A stretch of DNA of 64,000 nucleotides from an uncultured archaeon (GCA_000965745.1 CP009479.1:310001-374000); one strand, 5' to 3'; counted from the first letter of the stretch, positions 42,523-54,385 are shown. A program made the numbers and translations. Notes: generated from the sequence alone by a model not told the origin.

Positions 42523-42954
42523 TTATGGTGTTATCTTAATAGCTCTGGTAGGACAAACACTTTCACAAGCCATGCAGAAAATGCACTCGCTCTCTCTGAT
42601 AGGGTCGCACTTGTCAGTTCTGTATTTGTCATAGAGTTCTTTATCGCTGGAAATGTCCTTGTCGTTTCCGGTGCCCATCTCGCCTGAGTTGAGCTCCCAT
42701 TCGAAGAGACTGACCGGGCAGACATCCATGCATGCTCCGTCAGCTATGCATGCTTCCCAATCTACAGCAACGTGACTTCCATGTATACCGAACTTTGTGG
42801 GGTTAGGGTTTCCCTCTGCATCGGTTCTCTGAACTCCCTCTGCCCTGACCTCGTGCTCGTGATGGTTTCCTGTTACCGGATAGTTGTCCTGATCATCAAG
42901 GAAATTCTCATCTATGGGTTTGGGCTTATAGTCCAAGGACTCTAATTTGACCAA
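42523..42954 (-). CDS. Zinc-containing archaeal ferredoxin
   Basis: 143 residues. The C-terminal part has two cluster motifs, CIADGACMDVCP near 88-99 and CIFCMACESVCP near 124-135. The N-terminal extension with His residues (NHHEHEV) and later sites fits the isolated Zn centre of Thermoplasma and Sulfolobus ferredoxins. It is the likely electron carrier of 2-oxoacid ferredoxin oxidoreductases. A TATA-like TTTAAATAA lies about 30 bases upstream. Confidence 0.92.
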   Translation of the reverse strand: MVKLESLDYKPKPIDENFLDDQDNYPVTGNHHEHEVRAEGVQRTDAEGNPNPTKFGIHGSHVAVDWEACIADGACMDVCPVSLFEWELNSGEMGTGNDKDISSDKELYDKYRTDKCDPIRESECIFCMACESVCPTRAIKITP

Positions 42955-43073
42955 ATAATCACCATTACCTTATCGTCAGGAAGTTATTTAAATTCTACGT
43001 TGTGGAATCCGTGAAAATAAGTCTATTACACAGTGCAAGCGCAAAAACACGTTACAGTATAGCCAGAGAGACT

Positions 43074-43151
43074 TGCCCGGAATTCGGATTGCCCTGTGTC
43101 CTGGAAATCTGCTCCCTTAAGGGTTTAAGCGAATTTTTGCCGAATCCTGGC
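43074..43151. other. Candidate structured RNA or dyad upstream of purM
   Basis: GCCCGGAATTCGG (43074-43086) pairs with CCGAATCCTGGC (43140-43151) except for one bulge and one mismatch, closing a loop of about 53 bases. It is GC-rich in an otherwise AT-rich divergent spacer between ferredoxin and purM. Because the purM TATA-like box lies downstream (about 43175), this is not part of the purM leader; it could be a small RNA gene or a decayed element. No family is recognised. Confidence 0.3.
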
Positions 43152-43207
43152 GGACCGGTCCCGGCATTCTCTGATAAAATTTTATTTGATGGTTTGATAC
43201 GGATAGT

Positions 43208-44224
43208 ATGCCGAGTGCCAATCAGAGATCAGTAGATCGAAAAGCGCAGGGGGAATTCATAAGCACATTCATAAGGCAGCTGAAATTTAAGAGGGAGGAC
43301 TTCAGAACCATAGGCAGTTTTGGAGGGTTTACGTCTCTTGTTGACCTTGGTAATTTTGCTGTATCAATAAACACCGACGGTGTGGGGACCAAGACCATGA
43401 TAGCTGAAGAAGCCAACAGGTGGGACACCGTGGGAATAGACTGCATTGCCATGAACGTGAATGATGCCATTACAGCCGGATCTGAGCCAATAGCCATGGT
43501 TGATTACCTGTCCACAAAGGAGCCGAACCAGGAGGTGGCAAGGCAGCTTGGAACAGGTTTCAATGTCGGGGCACAGATGTCCAACCTGACAATTGTTGGC
43601 GGCGAGACTGCAATAGTTCCCGATCTGGTGAAATACCTCGATGTTTCCGGAACTGTATTCGGGATAGTGCAGAAGAGCCAGATAGTCAATGGGGAGGGCA
43701 TAAGTGACGGTGACCTGATATTCGGGCTCCAGAGCAGCGGTTTGCATTCAAACGGCTTTACCACTGTGAGGGACATTCTCAAGAAGAACGAAATTGACAT
43801 ATTTGACACCTTCCCGGGCGACAACAAGAAGGGTGTGGACGTTCTTCTCGAACCGACCCGGATCTATGTCAGGGAGATACTTGACGTAATGAATATAGTC
43901 AGGATCAAAGGGATGGCCAACATAACGGGAGGCGGCATAAGGAACCTTTCAAGGATGAAGGACATGCTTTATGTCCTTGATGACCCGATTGAGCCCCAGA
44001 ACGTTTTCAGCAAGCTCATGGAGATGGGCGATCTCACTTACGGGCAGATGTTTGAGATTTTCAACATGGGAACAGGATTCACCGTTGTAGTGGACCAGGA
44101 CAGCAGGCTTGATTTCATAAACACACTGAGAAACAGGGTACCGTTCAAGGAGATAGGCCACGTTGAGAACGGCACCGGAATTCAGATACCGAAGTATTCA
44201 GTGGAGTTTTCTGGATACTACTGA
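43208..44224 (+). CDS. purM: Phosphoribosylformylglycinamidine cyclo-ligase
   Basis: 338 residues, normal length. The PurM/AIRS family motifs are visible: SINTDGVGTKTMIAEE near 57-72, the glycine-rich IVGGETAIVPDL near 131-142, and GLQSSGLHSNGFT near 175-187. The enzyme closes the imidazole ring to form AIR in purine synthesis, using ATP. The start is ATG 43208, with an AAAATTTTATTT TATA-like tract about 30 bases upstream, so it is probably leaderless. No other pur gene is adjacent. Confidence 0.93.
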   Translation: MPSANQRSVDRKAQGEFISTFIRQLKFKREDFRTIGSFGGFTSLVDLGNFAVSINTDGVGTKTMIAEEANRWDTVGIDCIAMNVNDAITAGSEPIAMVDYLSTKEPNQEVARQLGTGFNVGAQMSNLTIVGGETAIVPDLVKYLDVSGTVFGIVQKSQIVNGEGISDGDLIFGLQSSGLHSNGFTTVRDILKKNEIDIFDTFPGDNKKGVDVLLEPTRIYVREILDVMNIVRIKGMANITGGGIRNLSRMKDMLYVLDDPIEPQNVFSKLMEMGDLTYGQMFEIFNMGTGFTVVVDQDSRLDFINTLRNRVPFKEIGHVENGTGIQIPKYSVEFSGYY

Positions 44225-44288
44225 ATTCAATTTTTTGTCATTGTTTATAAAACGAACAGCTTAAATGTTAGAATGATCTGTAGAAATC

Positions 44289-44639
44289 ATGAAAGTCATA
44301 GCTGTTGTAGATGAAGAAAACTACATAACTCCTCTGGAGTACGGAAACTCAATCATGGAAATTGATTCTGAGAGCAAAGAGATCAGGGAATATGAGAATC
44401 CTGGATTCGGCGCTCCCTTCGGAGGCAAGGAAAGAGCAATGCAGGGGATCCTTGGCCTTAATGCGGATGCGATGATTGTCAAGGAAGGTGTTCTCTGCCC
44501 TGGATCATACCATATGTCACTTGGCAAGATGAAGTACATCCCCGTCGAGGAGGAGAAACTCGACGATGTATTGAAAAACCTGAACGAACTCGAAGGCAAA
44601 ACGCAGCCTGAGCTCGATATAACAATGTGGAGAGAGTAA
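44289..44639 (+). CDS. NifX/NifB-like RNase H-fold protein
   Basis: 116 residues. A KVIAVVDEENYITPLEYGNSI N-terminus is followed by GFGAPFGGKERA and LNADAMIVKEG, resembling the dinitrogenase iron-molybdenum cofactor-type domain found in many non-nitrogen-fixing archaea. The usual cluster-binding Cys/His are mostly absent (a single Cys in VLCPGS), so an iron-sulfur carrier role is doubtful. Function unknown. It converges on the DUF99 gene one base away. Confidence 0.6.
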   Translation: MKVIAVVDEENYITPLEYGNSIMEIDSESKEIREYENPGFGAPFGGKERAMQGILGLNADAMIVKEGVLCPGSYHMSLGKMKYIPVEEEKLDDVLKNLNELEGKTQPELDITMWRE

Positions 44640-44640
44640 T

Positions 44641-45216
44641 TCAACTTCTCCCTTTATTTTCCCCTTTTTTCATAGCGCCTGCGATCATGTGTGCGAGCCT
44701 CACCGGTTCCGGTATGTTGCCCCTTATTATCGTCCTGTTGACAAGTTCTGTTGCTTCACCCTCTGAGATTCCGGCCAGATTGGCATAGACTGATTTCTTT
44801 GACTTGAGTTCAATAGGTACAGTTTCTGTTTTTTCAAGTATGTGGATCCTGGCCTCATAATCCGAAAAGTGTTTTTTCAGTGCGGCCTTCATTTCTTCCA
44901 GGCTGGGTTCCTTCCTTGTGACCGAAACCACGGGCCTTCCTGTCCTGGCATAGACCTCCGTTATATCACAGATATTGAAGCCGGCAAAAGTTATCCCATT
45001 CAGCATAATGTAATCTATCTGGCTGGAAAAGTGGGTTTCAAACATGGACAGTATCTGTTCAGTGGAGTCAAGGCCATCGATTGATACCCTGCGGGTGGCC
45101 ACCCCCTCGACATAACCATCCAGCCTTGCCATGACCCCGGCAAGATAGGTGTGCGTATCTACATCCCTGTCAAACGGGCCGTCATCCACTCCCAGAACGC
45201 GCTTAAACTCTTTCAT
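44641..45216 (-). CDS. DUF99 family protein (endonuclease V-like fold)
   Basis: 191 residues. The LGVDDGPF start, the SIDGLDSTEQIL segment, IMLNGITFAGFNICDI and a PVVSVTRKEPS strand are characteristic of archaeal DUF99 proteins, which share the RNase H/EndoV fold. The function in archaea is unknown. The gene is divergent from 23S rRNA, with about 270 bases between them. Confidence 0.85.
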   Translation of the reverse strand: MKEFKRVLGVDDGPFDRDVDTHTYLAGVMARLDGYVEGVATRRVSIDGLDSTEQILSMFETHFSSQIDYIMLNGITFAGFNICDITEVYARTGRPVVSVTRKEPSLEEMKAALKKHFSDYEARIHILEKTETVPIELKSKKSVYANLAGISEGEATELVNRTIIRGNIPEPVRLAHMIAGAMKKGENKGRS

Positions 45217-45352
45217 GGATAGGTCATGATCCCGTTAATGTGGTATAACTTTGACTTTTTTGCGCACTTATGAAAAATTCCGGCCTTTTGGAAATCATGA
45301 TCGTCTTATTCGCAGGAACCTTCCAAAAGTCTATTATACCCTCTATGTTCGT

Positions 45353-45370
45353 TACCAAAACGCTTATATC
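45353..45370 (+). promoter_or_regulatory. BRE/TATA-like promoter of 23S rRNA
   Basis: CCAAAACG followed by CTTATATC gives a BRE plus TATA arrangement, about 120 bases before the mature 23S. It is the best promoter candidate in this spacer. Upstream, an inverted repeat (CTTTTGGAA near 45287 and TTCCAAAAG near 45321) may be regulatory. Confidence 0.5.
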
Positions 45371-45407
45371 AGCGCAAGATATACCAAGTTTACACGCGCC
45401 AGATGCA

Positions 45408-45430
45408 CCTTCTAAAGACGCTTTAGAAGG
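45408..45430 (+). other. Perfect hairpin in the 23S leader
   Basis: CCTTCTAAAG-ACG-CTTTAGAAGG is a 10-bp perfect stem with a 3-base loop in the transcribed leader, followed by purine-rich sequence. The RNA processing stem ACGCCAGCCTA (45458-45468) lies downstream and pairs with 48424-48434. The hairpin's role is unknown; it may act as a leader antitermination or processing element. Confidence 0.5.
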
Positions 45431-45484
45431 GAAGGGTAAGAGGTTTAACGACCAATGACGCCAGCCTAATTAAAGTCACAACAA

Positions 45485-48410
<2,926 letters not shown>

Positions 48411-48457
48411 AAAGGATCATAAATAGGCTGGCGTTTTAAATCTTACCAAGCGTCGTG

Positions 48458-48481
48458 TATTTTTATTTTTTTATTATTTTT
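48458..48481 (+). terminator. T-rich terminator after 23S rRNA
   Basis: TATTTTTATTTTTTTATTATTT follows the processing stem. A run of oligo-T without a required hairpin is the usual archaeal terminator. Confidence 0.6.
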
Positions 48482-48641
48482 ACTGCATGTGCTGTACTCG
48501 AGTCAAAAAACAGATATTGGAATGTTATATGTGTGCTGCTTCACATCCGGGAATGAAAATTTCAGTGTAGTGCAAATTTATTTGCTTTTTATATTAATGT
48601 GCTGGTGTAACCGCAACGATCGGGCGAACCTGCAAAAGGAA

Positions 48642-48843
48642 ATGTTCTTAAAATCCCGTATTCATCGCGCTTTTTTCTGGCTCAGTCCTGTCAGCGACAG
48701 GAGCTTCAGCGGCTGGAATAGCCATATTATGGCTGGCTTATTCCTCCCCAGGATCTGCAATAGATATTGTATATGCAGGAATAGCTCTGATCGTCCCGAC
48801 GATCATATTCGGCCTCTTATCCGGAGGGCTGAACAAAGATTGA
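48642..48843 (+). pseudogene. Small membrane protein with a frameshift
   Basis: ATG 48642 starts MFLKSRI. After a one-base shift near 48660 the sequence runs as IALFSGSVLSATGASAAG, two hydrophobic helices with Gly/Ala, and ends LLSGGLNKD at TGA 48841. Without the shift the second part has no start codon and the first part reads into nonsense. It would be about 67 residues, a two-helix membrane protein of unknown function. The frameshift could also be a sequencing error. Confidence 0.4.
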
Positions 48844-48956
48844 TCGGCCATCATTCAACAAAATTGAGCTGGAAACCCACTTCCGAAAGGGAGGGGATGA
48901 AAGCGAAATCTTTCCCTATTTTCCAGAAATAATACATTGCTCACCAGCAGACAGAA

Positions 48957-49129
48957 TTGAAGAAGGGTCGGATAACGTGTAGCTCCATGCGTTCCTGTGT
49001 CCGTAAAGTCAGGTGGCTGAGCATGGAGGACATAGTACCTTCGGGCCGAGGGGAATTCAAGCCTGTGGAGATTCCGCTGGTAACCGTGGAAGCAGGAAGC
49101 CCCTTTCGAAGGATAGGGGAGCAGGTCAC
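48957..49129 (+). mobile_element. IS200/IS605-type tnpB 3' relic and right end
   Basis: The plus-strand frame reads PSGRGEFKPVEIPLVTVEAGSP, the tail commonly found at TnpB C-termini (PVE ... VEAGSP). It is followed by a compact hairpin (GCCCCTTTCGAAGGATAGGGG) and the sequence AGCAGGTCAC, the typical right end of IS200/IS605 elements. In intact elements the 3' part of tnpB overlaps the guide (omega/re) RNA scaffold. The rest of tnpB is missing, so any RNA from here would be an orphan. Confidence 0.6.
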
Positions 49130-49177
49130 TCGACAAGAAATCCTAATTGCTTATATTAGAGACCTGTCTGTTTAAAT

Positions 49178-49585
49178 GTGAATCCTGTTGGAAAACCGCG
49201 CGGTAGAGGCTTTTTAGCAGTCACAGCCATTTGGCGCGCCTTGTCGCTGGCCTCAGTTATCATGACAATAGTGGGTCTAGCTTACGCAACATGGTTCAAC
49301 CAGGTAATGGCTGGAGCCAATCCCGTTAATTTCATTCTGAGGTATGATCTTATTGTAGCTTGTCTGCTTTTGTTACCGCCTGTGATGTTACTGCTGAAGG
49401 TGAGTGTTGGCCTCTGTTCAATACCAGTTATGTTAGTTGCCATTGCCTTAACCTGGACTTCATTTGTTGCTGGAACTCAACTCCTTGTTATTGCATCAGT
49501 CTTCAACTTCATCCTGTTGAAGCCCATAGTAGACCTGCGCGACCAACGCCTTGTACAGAAAAAGATTCGAGAAATGCGTCAATGA
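49178..49585 (+). CDS. Membrane protein, function unknown
   Basis: 135 residues from a GTG at 49178. About four hydrophobic segments (residues 20-40, 57-73, 80-95, 97-115) follow a basic N-terminus, and a charged C-terminal tail (DLRDQRLVQKKIREM) ends it. No recognised family. The start lies 48 bases after the IS605 relic, so the 5' end could have been altered by the insertion. Confidence 0.55.
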   Translation: MNPVGKPRGRGFLAVTAIWRALSLASVIMTIVGLAYATWFNQVMAGANPVNFILRYDLIVACLLLLPPVMLLLKVSVGLCSIPVMLVAIALTWTSFVAGTQLLVIASVFNFILLKPIVDLRDQRLVQKKIREMRQ

Positions 49586-49670
49586 GGGATCTCCATTATT
49601 CTCCCTCAATTTTGGTCCTTTTCCATTTAATGCCTCTTCAGCCAATATTAATATATTCCACGAAGTTGAG

Positions 49671-50171
49671 ATGATCGTGGAAGGTGGACAAACCATTAAT
49701 TGCCCCAACTGCGAGGCCCCGGTGCCCGAAGACGCAGCTTACTGTCCCTCATGTGGCGCACCTCTTGCTGTTCTCACAGAGAGAGTTTCCCTTCCTGCAG
49801 GCGTGCTTCTTATTGCTTTCTTCCAGATAATCGGGTCTTTCCTCTTCCTTCTGTCAAGTTATTCAGCAGGTTCAATAATCTTTATGCTGCTCGATTTCCT
49901 TCTAATCCTCCTGGGTTTCGCCTTCTTCATGGGATACGCCGTGGCGAGATGGGTGATGGTTTTTGTATTCCCTGTGGTCATCTTTTCGCTGGTAATCTAT
50001 GCAGTGAACTTTCTTTCCCTCTACAGATCCCCTCCTGTTTCTGGTGCTGACATTGCAGCACTTGTTATCTCAGCCATATCGTTTATCTACCTTCTGACAC
50101 CTGGTGTCGGGATGTATTTCGAGCTGGCTGCAAAAAGAAGGGTAGACAGGATGGAAAACACAATGGGTTAG
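49671..50171 (+). CDS. Zinc-ribbon membrane protein
   Basis: 166 residues from ATG 49671; a TATA-like ATTAATATATTC at 49646-49657 supports this start over the earlier in-frame 49551. Residues 6-30 hold a zinc ribbon (CPNCEAPVPEDAAYCPSCG). Four hydrophobic segments follow. The architecture (N-terminal ribbon plus membrane helices) matches the partial gene at the left edge of the window and is common in archaea. Function unknown. Confidence 0.7.
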   Translation: MIVEGGQTINCPNCEAPVPEDAAYCPSCGAPLAVLTERVSLPAGVLLIAFFQIIGSFLFLLSSYSAGSIIFMLLDFLLILLGFAFFMGYAVARWVMVFVFPVVIFSLVIYAVNFLSLYRSPPVSGADIAALVISAISFIYLLTPGVGMYFELAAKRRVDRMENTMG

Positions 50172-50183
50172 TGTTCCCTGATA

Positions 50184-50636
50184 TCAAGCCTGACCGTTTT
50201 CTGACGATTTTGGCCCATTGTCATTGGAACTTATCGAGCTATTCATGGCTTTCATCAACTCGCTTGCATTTTCACCAACTGCAGTAAGATTAACGGTGTA
50301 CGTTCCCCGGCCATTCCGGACGATATCCAGGTAGATCCTGTTCCAGGGGGAAGAGAAGTAGGCGATCAAGATCATGATTGCAAAAACGATGTCGAGAATG
50401 AATGCAACGACAAACCAGGGAGAGTTCATGTCTGAAAATGTGTAAAGAAGAGAGCCAAACTGCCCCAGAATAAGTATGGCGAAAAGAATTCCATTCAGGT
50501 TCCTCAGGCCGGTCGCCTCAATGTGTGAATCTTTGATCCTGTGAACGATCCTGTACTTTTTTCCGAGAACAAGTTCCTCGGCTTTCAGGAAAGCCCTGGA
50601 CGGTTCCGATCCGATCTCAAAATCAGCCGAAGGCAC
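50184..50636 (-). CDS. Membrane protein, function unknown
   Basis: 150 residues. A soluble N-terminal part (residues 1-45) precedes two hydrophobic segments (50-67 and 75-95), then a beta-rich segment (YLDIVRNGRGTYTVNL) and a Ser/Asn-rich tail. No recognised family. It converges on the zinc-ribbon protein 12 bases away. Confidence 0.55.
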   Translation of the reverse strand: MPSADFEIGSEPSRAFLKAEELVLGKKYRIVHRIKDSHIEATGLRNLNGILFAILILGQFGSLLYTFSDMNSPWFVVAFILDIVFAIMILIAYFSSPWNRIYLDIVRNGRGTYTVNLTAVGENASELMKAMNSSISSNDNGPKSSENGQA

Positions 50637-50690
50637 ACAAAAGTACTCATATTTTCATATATAATAATTTGCCGGATAAAAATAAGGGGA

Positions 50691-51551
50691 TCAGGAAGCC
50701 TCCTTTGACTTCCTTTTGTTGAGGCTCTCGTTCAGTTCGGACGTTATTCCGTCGAAGATCTGCTTAAGAGTGTCGTTGATCTCCACTGCAGGGATTCCCT
50801 CGTCGGCTTTCTCGACAACCTCCGTCACGAGCGGGATCCTTCCAAGAAATGTGACGTTGTTCTCCTTTGCGGACTTCTCCCCGCCGCCTCTCTTGAATAT
50901 GTCAATGGTCTCGCCGCAGTGTGGGCAAACAAATCCGCTCATGTTCTCAACTATCCCAAGAACAGGCAGCTTCAGCTGGGACGCGAAGTTCATCGCCTTC
51001 TTAGCATCGAGAAGTGCAACGTCCTGGGGCGTAACTACAACTACAATTCCATCCGCGTCCGGAACAAGCTGGGACACGGTAAGGGCCTCATCGCCGGTTC
51101 CAGGTGGCATATCCAGGATGACATAATCCATGTCTTCCCATACTACATCCTCGAGGAACTGCTGGACGGCCTTGTGCCTGAGCGCCCCTCTCCATATGAC
51201 TGCCGTCTCTTCCGAAGGCAGGAGGAAAGCCATCGAGATGACCTTCACGCCATATTTTGTCTCGAGGGGGAGTATCTCCCCCTTCTCGGTGGCGTAGACT
51301 TTCTCCTTGTCCACGCCGAGCATTTTGGGGTCATCAGGCCCGTTGATATCGGCGTCGAGAAGGCCAACCTTGAAACCCTGCTTCGCAAGCGTAACCGCAA
51401 GATTGACTGCAATCGTTGATTTTCCGACTCCGCCTTTTCCGCTCATCACCATGATGGTGTGCTTGACTCCCCTGTACTTCTCCGATTTTCCCGGAGGCTG
51501 AACCATGGGAGTCGGGGGCGGTTTATTCATTTTGATTGTACCTGTAGGCAT
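50691..51551 (-). CDS. Mrp/NBP35-type Fe-S cluster carrier ATPase
   Basis: 286 residues from ATG 51551; an earlier in-frame TTG at 51566 is less likely. The deviant Walker A MSGKGGVGKSTIAVNLA near residues 37-53, GLLDADINGPD, and the MPPGTGDEALT switch region are typical. Near the C-terminus CPHCGE gives the C-x2-C that holds a bridging cluster in the dimer. It loads Fe-S clusters onto target proteins in the cytosol. Nearby genes give no further hint. Confidence 0.92.
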   Translation of the reverse strand: MPTGTIKMNKPPPTPMVQPPGKSEKYRGVKHTIMVMSGKGGVGKSTIAVNLAVTLAKQGFKVGLLDADINGPDDPKMLGVDKEKVYATEKGEILPLETKYGVKVISMAFLLPSEETAVIWRGALRHKAVQQFLEDVVWEDMDYVILDMPPGTGDEALTVSQLVPDADGIVVVVTPQDVALLDAKKAMNFASQLKLPVLGIVENMSGFVCPHCGETIDIFKRGGGEKSAKENNVTFLGRIPLVTEVVEKADEGIPAVEINDTLKQIFDGITSELNESLNKRKSKEAS

Positions 51552-51675
51552 GGTTGAAAATAACAACTTACTATTTTATCTTAAGCGATTGATTTCCGCG
51601 ATTCTGCGGATTCTTCAACGCCTGTGCAGGCCTCCTGCACAAATTTAAAACGTGAGCGGCGATTCTGCATCCAAC

Positions 51676-52116
51676 ATGTTCAAGAACGGCTGTGTTTTCT
51701 GCGACGATGTTGTGAGGCATCACAGGGCTTCCATCGTGTACGAGGACGATTACACCATGGCATTCATGGACATAGCCCCTGTCGAGAGCGGGCATGTGCT
51801 TGTGATTCCCAAAGACCATTTTGTGAACATTTTCGATATCGATTCCTCAAGGTTCGCAAAGGTCCACGAGCTCTCAAGGGTCCTTTCAAAGGCCGTCATG
51901 AAGGCAGTCGGTGCGGACGCCATAAACATCGGCCAGAACAATGGCCCCTGCGCAAACCAGAGAGTGATGCATTACCATCTCCACATCATACCGAGATGGT
52001 GCGACAGGCACCTGAACTGGGAAAGGGGAGAGGCCGACGGGGATGAACTCGATTCGGTCGCCGGAATGATAAGGGACGTATTTCAGGAATTTGAGGAAGA
52101 ACTGAATTTTCAGTGA
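51676..52116 (+). CDS. HIT-family nucleotide hydrolase
   Basis: 146 residues from ATG 51676, about 28-35 bases after a TATA-like AATTTAAAA; a GTG at 51652 is nearer than usual. The histidine triad MHYHLHIIPRW near residues 104-114 supplies the catalytic His. A C-x2-C (NGCVFCD) with a later His matches the zinc-binding N-terminus of Hint-like members. It probably hydrolyses adenosine phosphoramidates or dinucleotides. Confidence 0.9.
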   Translation: MFKNGCVFCDDVVRHHRASIVYEDDYTMAFMDIAPVESGHVLVIPKDHFVNIFDIDSSRFAKVHELSRVLSKAVMKAVGADAINIGQNNGPCANQRVMHYHLHIIPRWCDRHLNWERGEADGDELDSVAGMIRDVFQEFEEELNFQ

Positions 52117-52194
52117 TAAGTTAGCCAAAATTCTAATATTTAAAGAAGATAGGCTCAATGATCATAATCCATCGAAGTGAACAGAGTGATTAAA

Positions 52195-52791
52195 ATGAAG
52201 AGCGTGGAAGACCTCTACAAGAGGGCCCTGGAGCTTAAGAACAAGGGCATGTCGGATAAGGAGATATCAACGGAGCTTCACCTTTCCGTTAACACCGTTA
52301 CATGGCTCCTCAGTAAGGATTTCCTCAAGGAATCCTCCGTGCAGGATGTCAAGATCGGGTGGAGAAGTGCCGGCGTATTCGGCAACAGGATATACAACCT
52401 TTCAGAAGTTATAGCTGACATCATACAGGAAGAATCAATAATAGGCGACTATGAAGTCGACTCGATCCTCGGCGTTTCGATAAACGGCATTCCCTTCGCA
52501 ACAATGGTATCATTCATAATGGAGAGGGAAATCACCGTGTACAGGCCCCACCCCTCAAGGGAAGAGGGCTTTTTCAGCAGCAATTTTGCCGGAGTAAAGG
52601 GGAAGAACGTGGTCGTGCTGGACGATGTTGCCAGCACAGGCGAGACCCTCAAGAGGGCGATATTGGATGTCCAGAAAGCCGGAGGAAAAGTTGTCCTTGC
52701 CGTCGTCCTTGCATCCAAGATGGCAGGCGAGGAAATAAGCGGCGTCAGGGTAAGATCAATATTGAGGACAAGGCTGGTCGGAACTCAGTAG
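52195..52791 (+). CDS. PRTase-type transcriptional regulator (GfcR/PyrE-like)
   Basis: 198 residues from ATG 52195. An N-terminal helix-turn-helix ([25 protein letters not shown], the second half being the recognition helix) is followed by an orotate-phosphoribosyltransferase-like domain with the PRPP motif [14 protein letters not shown] near 139-152. Related haloarchaeal proteins (GfcR) regulate sugar metabolism, and others respond to PRPP or purines. It is 9 bases from lysS, probably in one transcript. Confidence 0.85.
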   Translation: MKSVEDLYKRALELKNKGMSDKEISTELHLSVNTVTWLLSKDFLKESSVQDVKIGWRSAGVFGNRIYNLSEVIADIIQEESIIGDYEVDSILGVSINGIPFATMVSFIMEREITVYRPHPSREEGFFSSNFAGVKGKNVVVLDDVASTGETLKRAILDVQKAGGKVVLAVVLASKMAGEEISGVRVRSILRTRLVGTQ

Positions 52792-52800
52792 GTTTTTGAA

Positions 52801-54315
52801 ATGCACTGGGCAGACGCGTTCGTCAGGAATCTTAGCGGAGATCAGATCTTCTCCACCGGAATATCGCCTTCGGGCCCCATTCACGTGGGCAACATGAGGG
52901 AAATACTCACTGGAGACATACTTTACAAGGCTGCAGTTGACAGGGGACTCATGAGCAGGTTCATGTACCTCTGCGACGACCTCGATCCACTCAGGAAGGT
53001 ATACCCGTTCCTCCCCGATACCTATGAGGAACATGTGGGAAAGCCGCTGAGCAGGATACCTGCTCCACAGGGGGAAGGAACGTACTCCGAGTATTTTCTC
53101 AGGCCTTTCCTCGAGACCCTTGATGTGATAAACGTCAGCGTGGAGGTCGTCAGGACAACTGACCTGTACGACCGGGGAGTTTTCGCGGAAGCCATTGACG
53201 TGGTCATGAGGAGGAAGAATGATGTGGCGCGCATTCTGGAAGAGATATCAGGCAGGGCAGTAGGAAAGGACTGGTACCCATACAACCCGTTGTGCAGCAA
53301 TTGCGGGAGAATAACAAAGGCGAAGGTTGAGTGGTACAGGTTCCCTGAAGTCGGCTACAGGTGCCAGTGCGGCCATGAAGGCGTCTCAGATATAAGGAAG
53401 GCAGAGGGGAAGATGCCCTGGAGAGTGGAATGGCCTGCCAAGTGGTATGCACTCGGAGTCACGGTGGAGCCTTTTGGCAAGGACCACGGCGTCAAGGGAG
53501 GGTCATACGACACAGGCAAGGGCATTATGGAAGAAATATTTGGGGCAAAGGCCCCCGAACCACTCATCTACGAGCACATCTTCCTCAAGGGAAAGGGTGC
53601 AATGCATTCATCGACCGGAGTGGTGATAGATGCCGCAGACATGGTGAAATTTGCCCCACCGCAGATACTCAGGTTCCTGGTGGCAAGGTCACAGCCTTCC
53701 AGGCACATAATGTTTGATCCAGGGGCGGGCCTTCTCAACCTCATAGACGAGTATGAAAAATACGAGAACCTGTATGCCTCAGGAGGAGAGCTGGACGAGG
53801 ATGCGAGAAGGGCGTACGAGCTTTCGAGGCTTGAGCAGAGCACGGAGAAACTGAGCAGCATAGGTTTCAGGCACCTTGTAACTCTTGTACAGATATACCC
53901 GCGTGAAGGGGATCTCCTCGAGGCCCTCCGCAGAACAGGGGAGGGTCTGGATGAAATAACCCCTGTCGTCCGCTCAAACATCGATGCAATAAGGAGATGG
54001 CTGGACAGGTACGCACCAGACAACGTGAAATTCAGCCTGCTTGAACCACATGAGAAAGTGGTCATCAATGATCAGGAAAGAAAGCTGATCGCCGGATTCC
54101 TTGAATCCGCAGGCAGCATCCAGTGGACGCCTGAGGCAATACACGACATGATACACGAGCTTATCAGGAACTCAGGAATGCAGCCAAAGTCCGGTTTCGC
54201 CGCTTTCTACAGGGTGCTTGTCGGAAAGGAGAGGGGGCCGAGGCTTGGGTACTTCCTTTCAACCCTTGGCAGGGAATTCACAATGAACAGGCTCTCTTCT
54301 GCAATCAACATGTAA
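52801..54315 (+). CDS. lysS: Lysyl-tRNA synthetase, class I
   Basis: 504 residues. The HIGH-like motif SGPIHVGNMRE (residues 22-32), a zinc-binding CSNCGR/CQCGH pair near 176 and 199, and the KMSKS-like KGKGAMHSSTG near 262-272 identify the archaeal class I enzyme, not the class II form of most bacteria. It charges tRNA-Lys with lysine and ATP. The unusual MHSSTG form is normal for this class. Confidence 0.95.
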   Translation: MHWADAFVRNLSGDQIFSTGISPSGPIHVGNMREILTGDILYKAAVDRGLMSRFMYLCDDLDPLRKVYPFLPDTYEEHVGKPLSRIPAPQGEGTYSEYFLRPFLETLDVINVSVEVVRTTDLYDRGVFAEAIDVVMRRKNDVARILEEISGRAVGKDWYPYNPLCSNCGRITKAKVEWYRFPEVGYRCQCGHEGVSDIRKAEGKMPWRVEWPAKWYALGVTVEPFGKDHGVKGGSYDTGKGIMEEIFGAKAPEPLIYEHIFLKGKGAMHSSTGVVIDAADMVKFAPPQILRFLVARSQPSRHIMFDPGAGLLNLIDEYEKYENLYASGGELDEDARRAYELSRLEQSTEKLSSIGFRHLVTLVQIYPREGDLLEALRRTGEGLDEITPVVRSNIDAIRRWLDRYAPDNVKFSLLEPHEKVVINDQERKLIAGFLESAGSIQWTPEAIHDMIHELIRNSGMQPKSGFAAFYRVLVGKERGPRLGYFLSTLGREFTMNRLSSAINM

Positions 54316-54385
54316 AAGGTATATAATTGTGCCCCATTCCAGACTGTAATACAAGCCAATAACTGTCACGGAGGGAATATAAGAC

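Noticed and set aside
48855-49136. Minus-strand frames over the IS605 relic
   Set aside because: The opposite strand carries a recognisable TnpB tail and the hairpin right end; the minus frames have no motifs.
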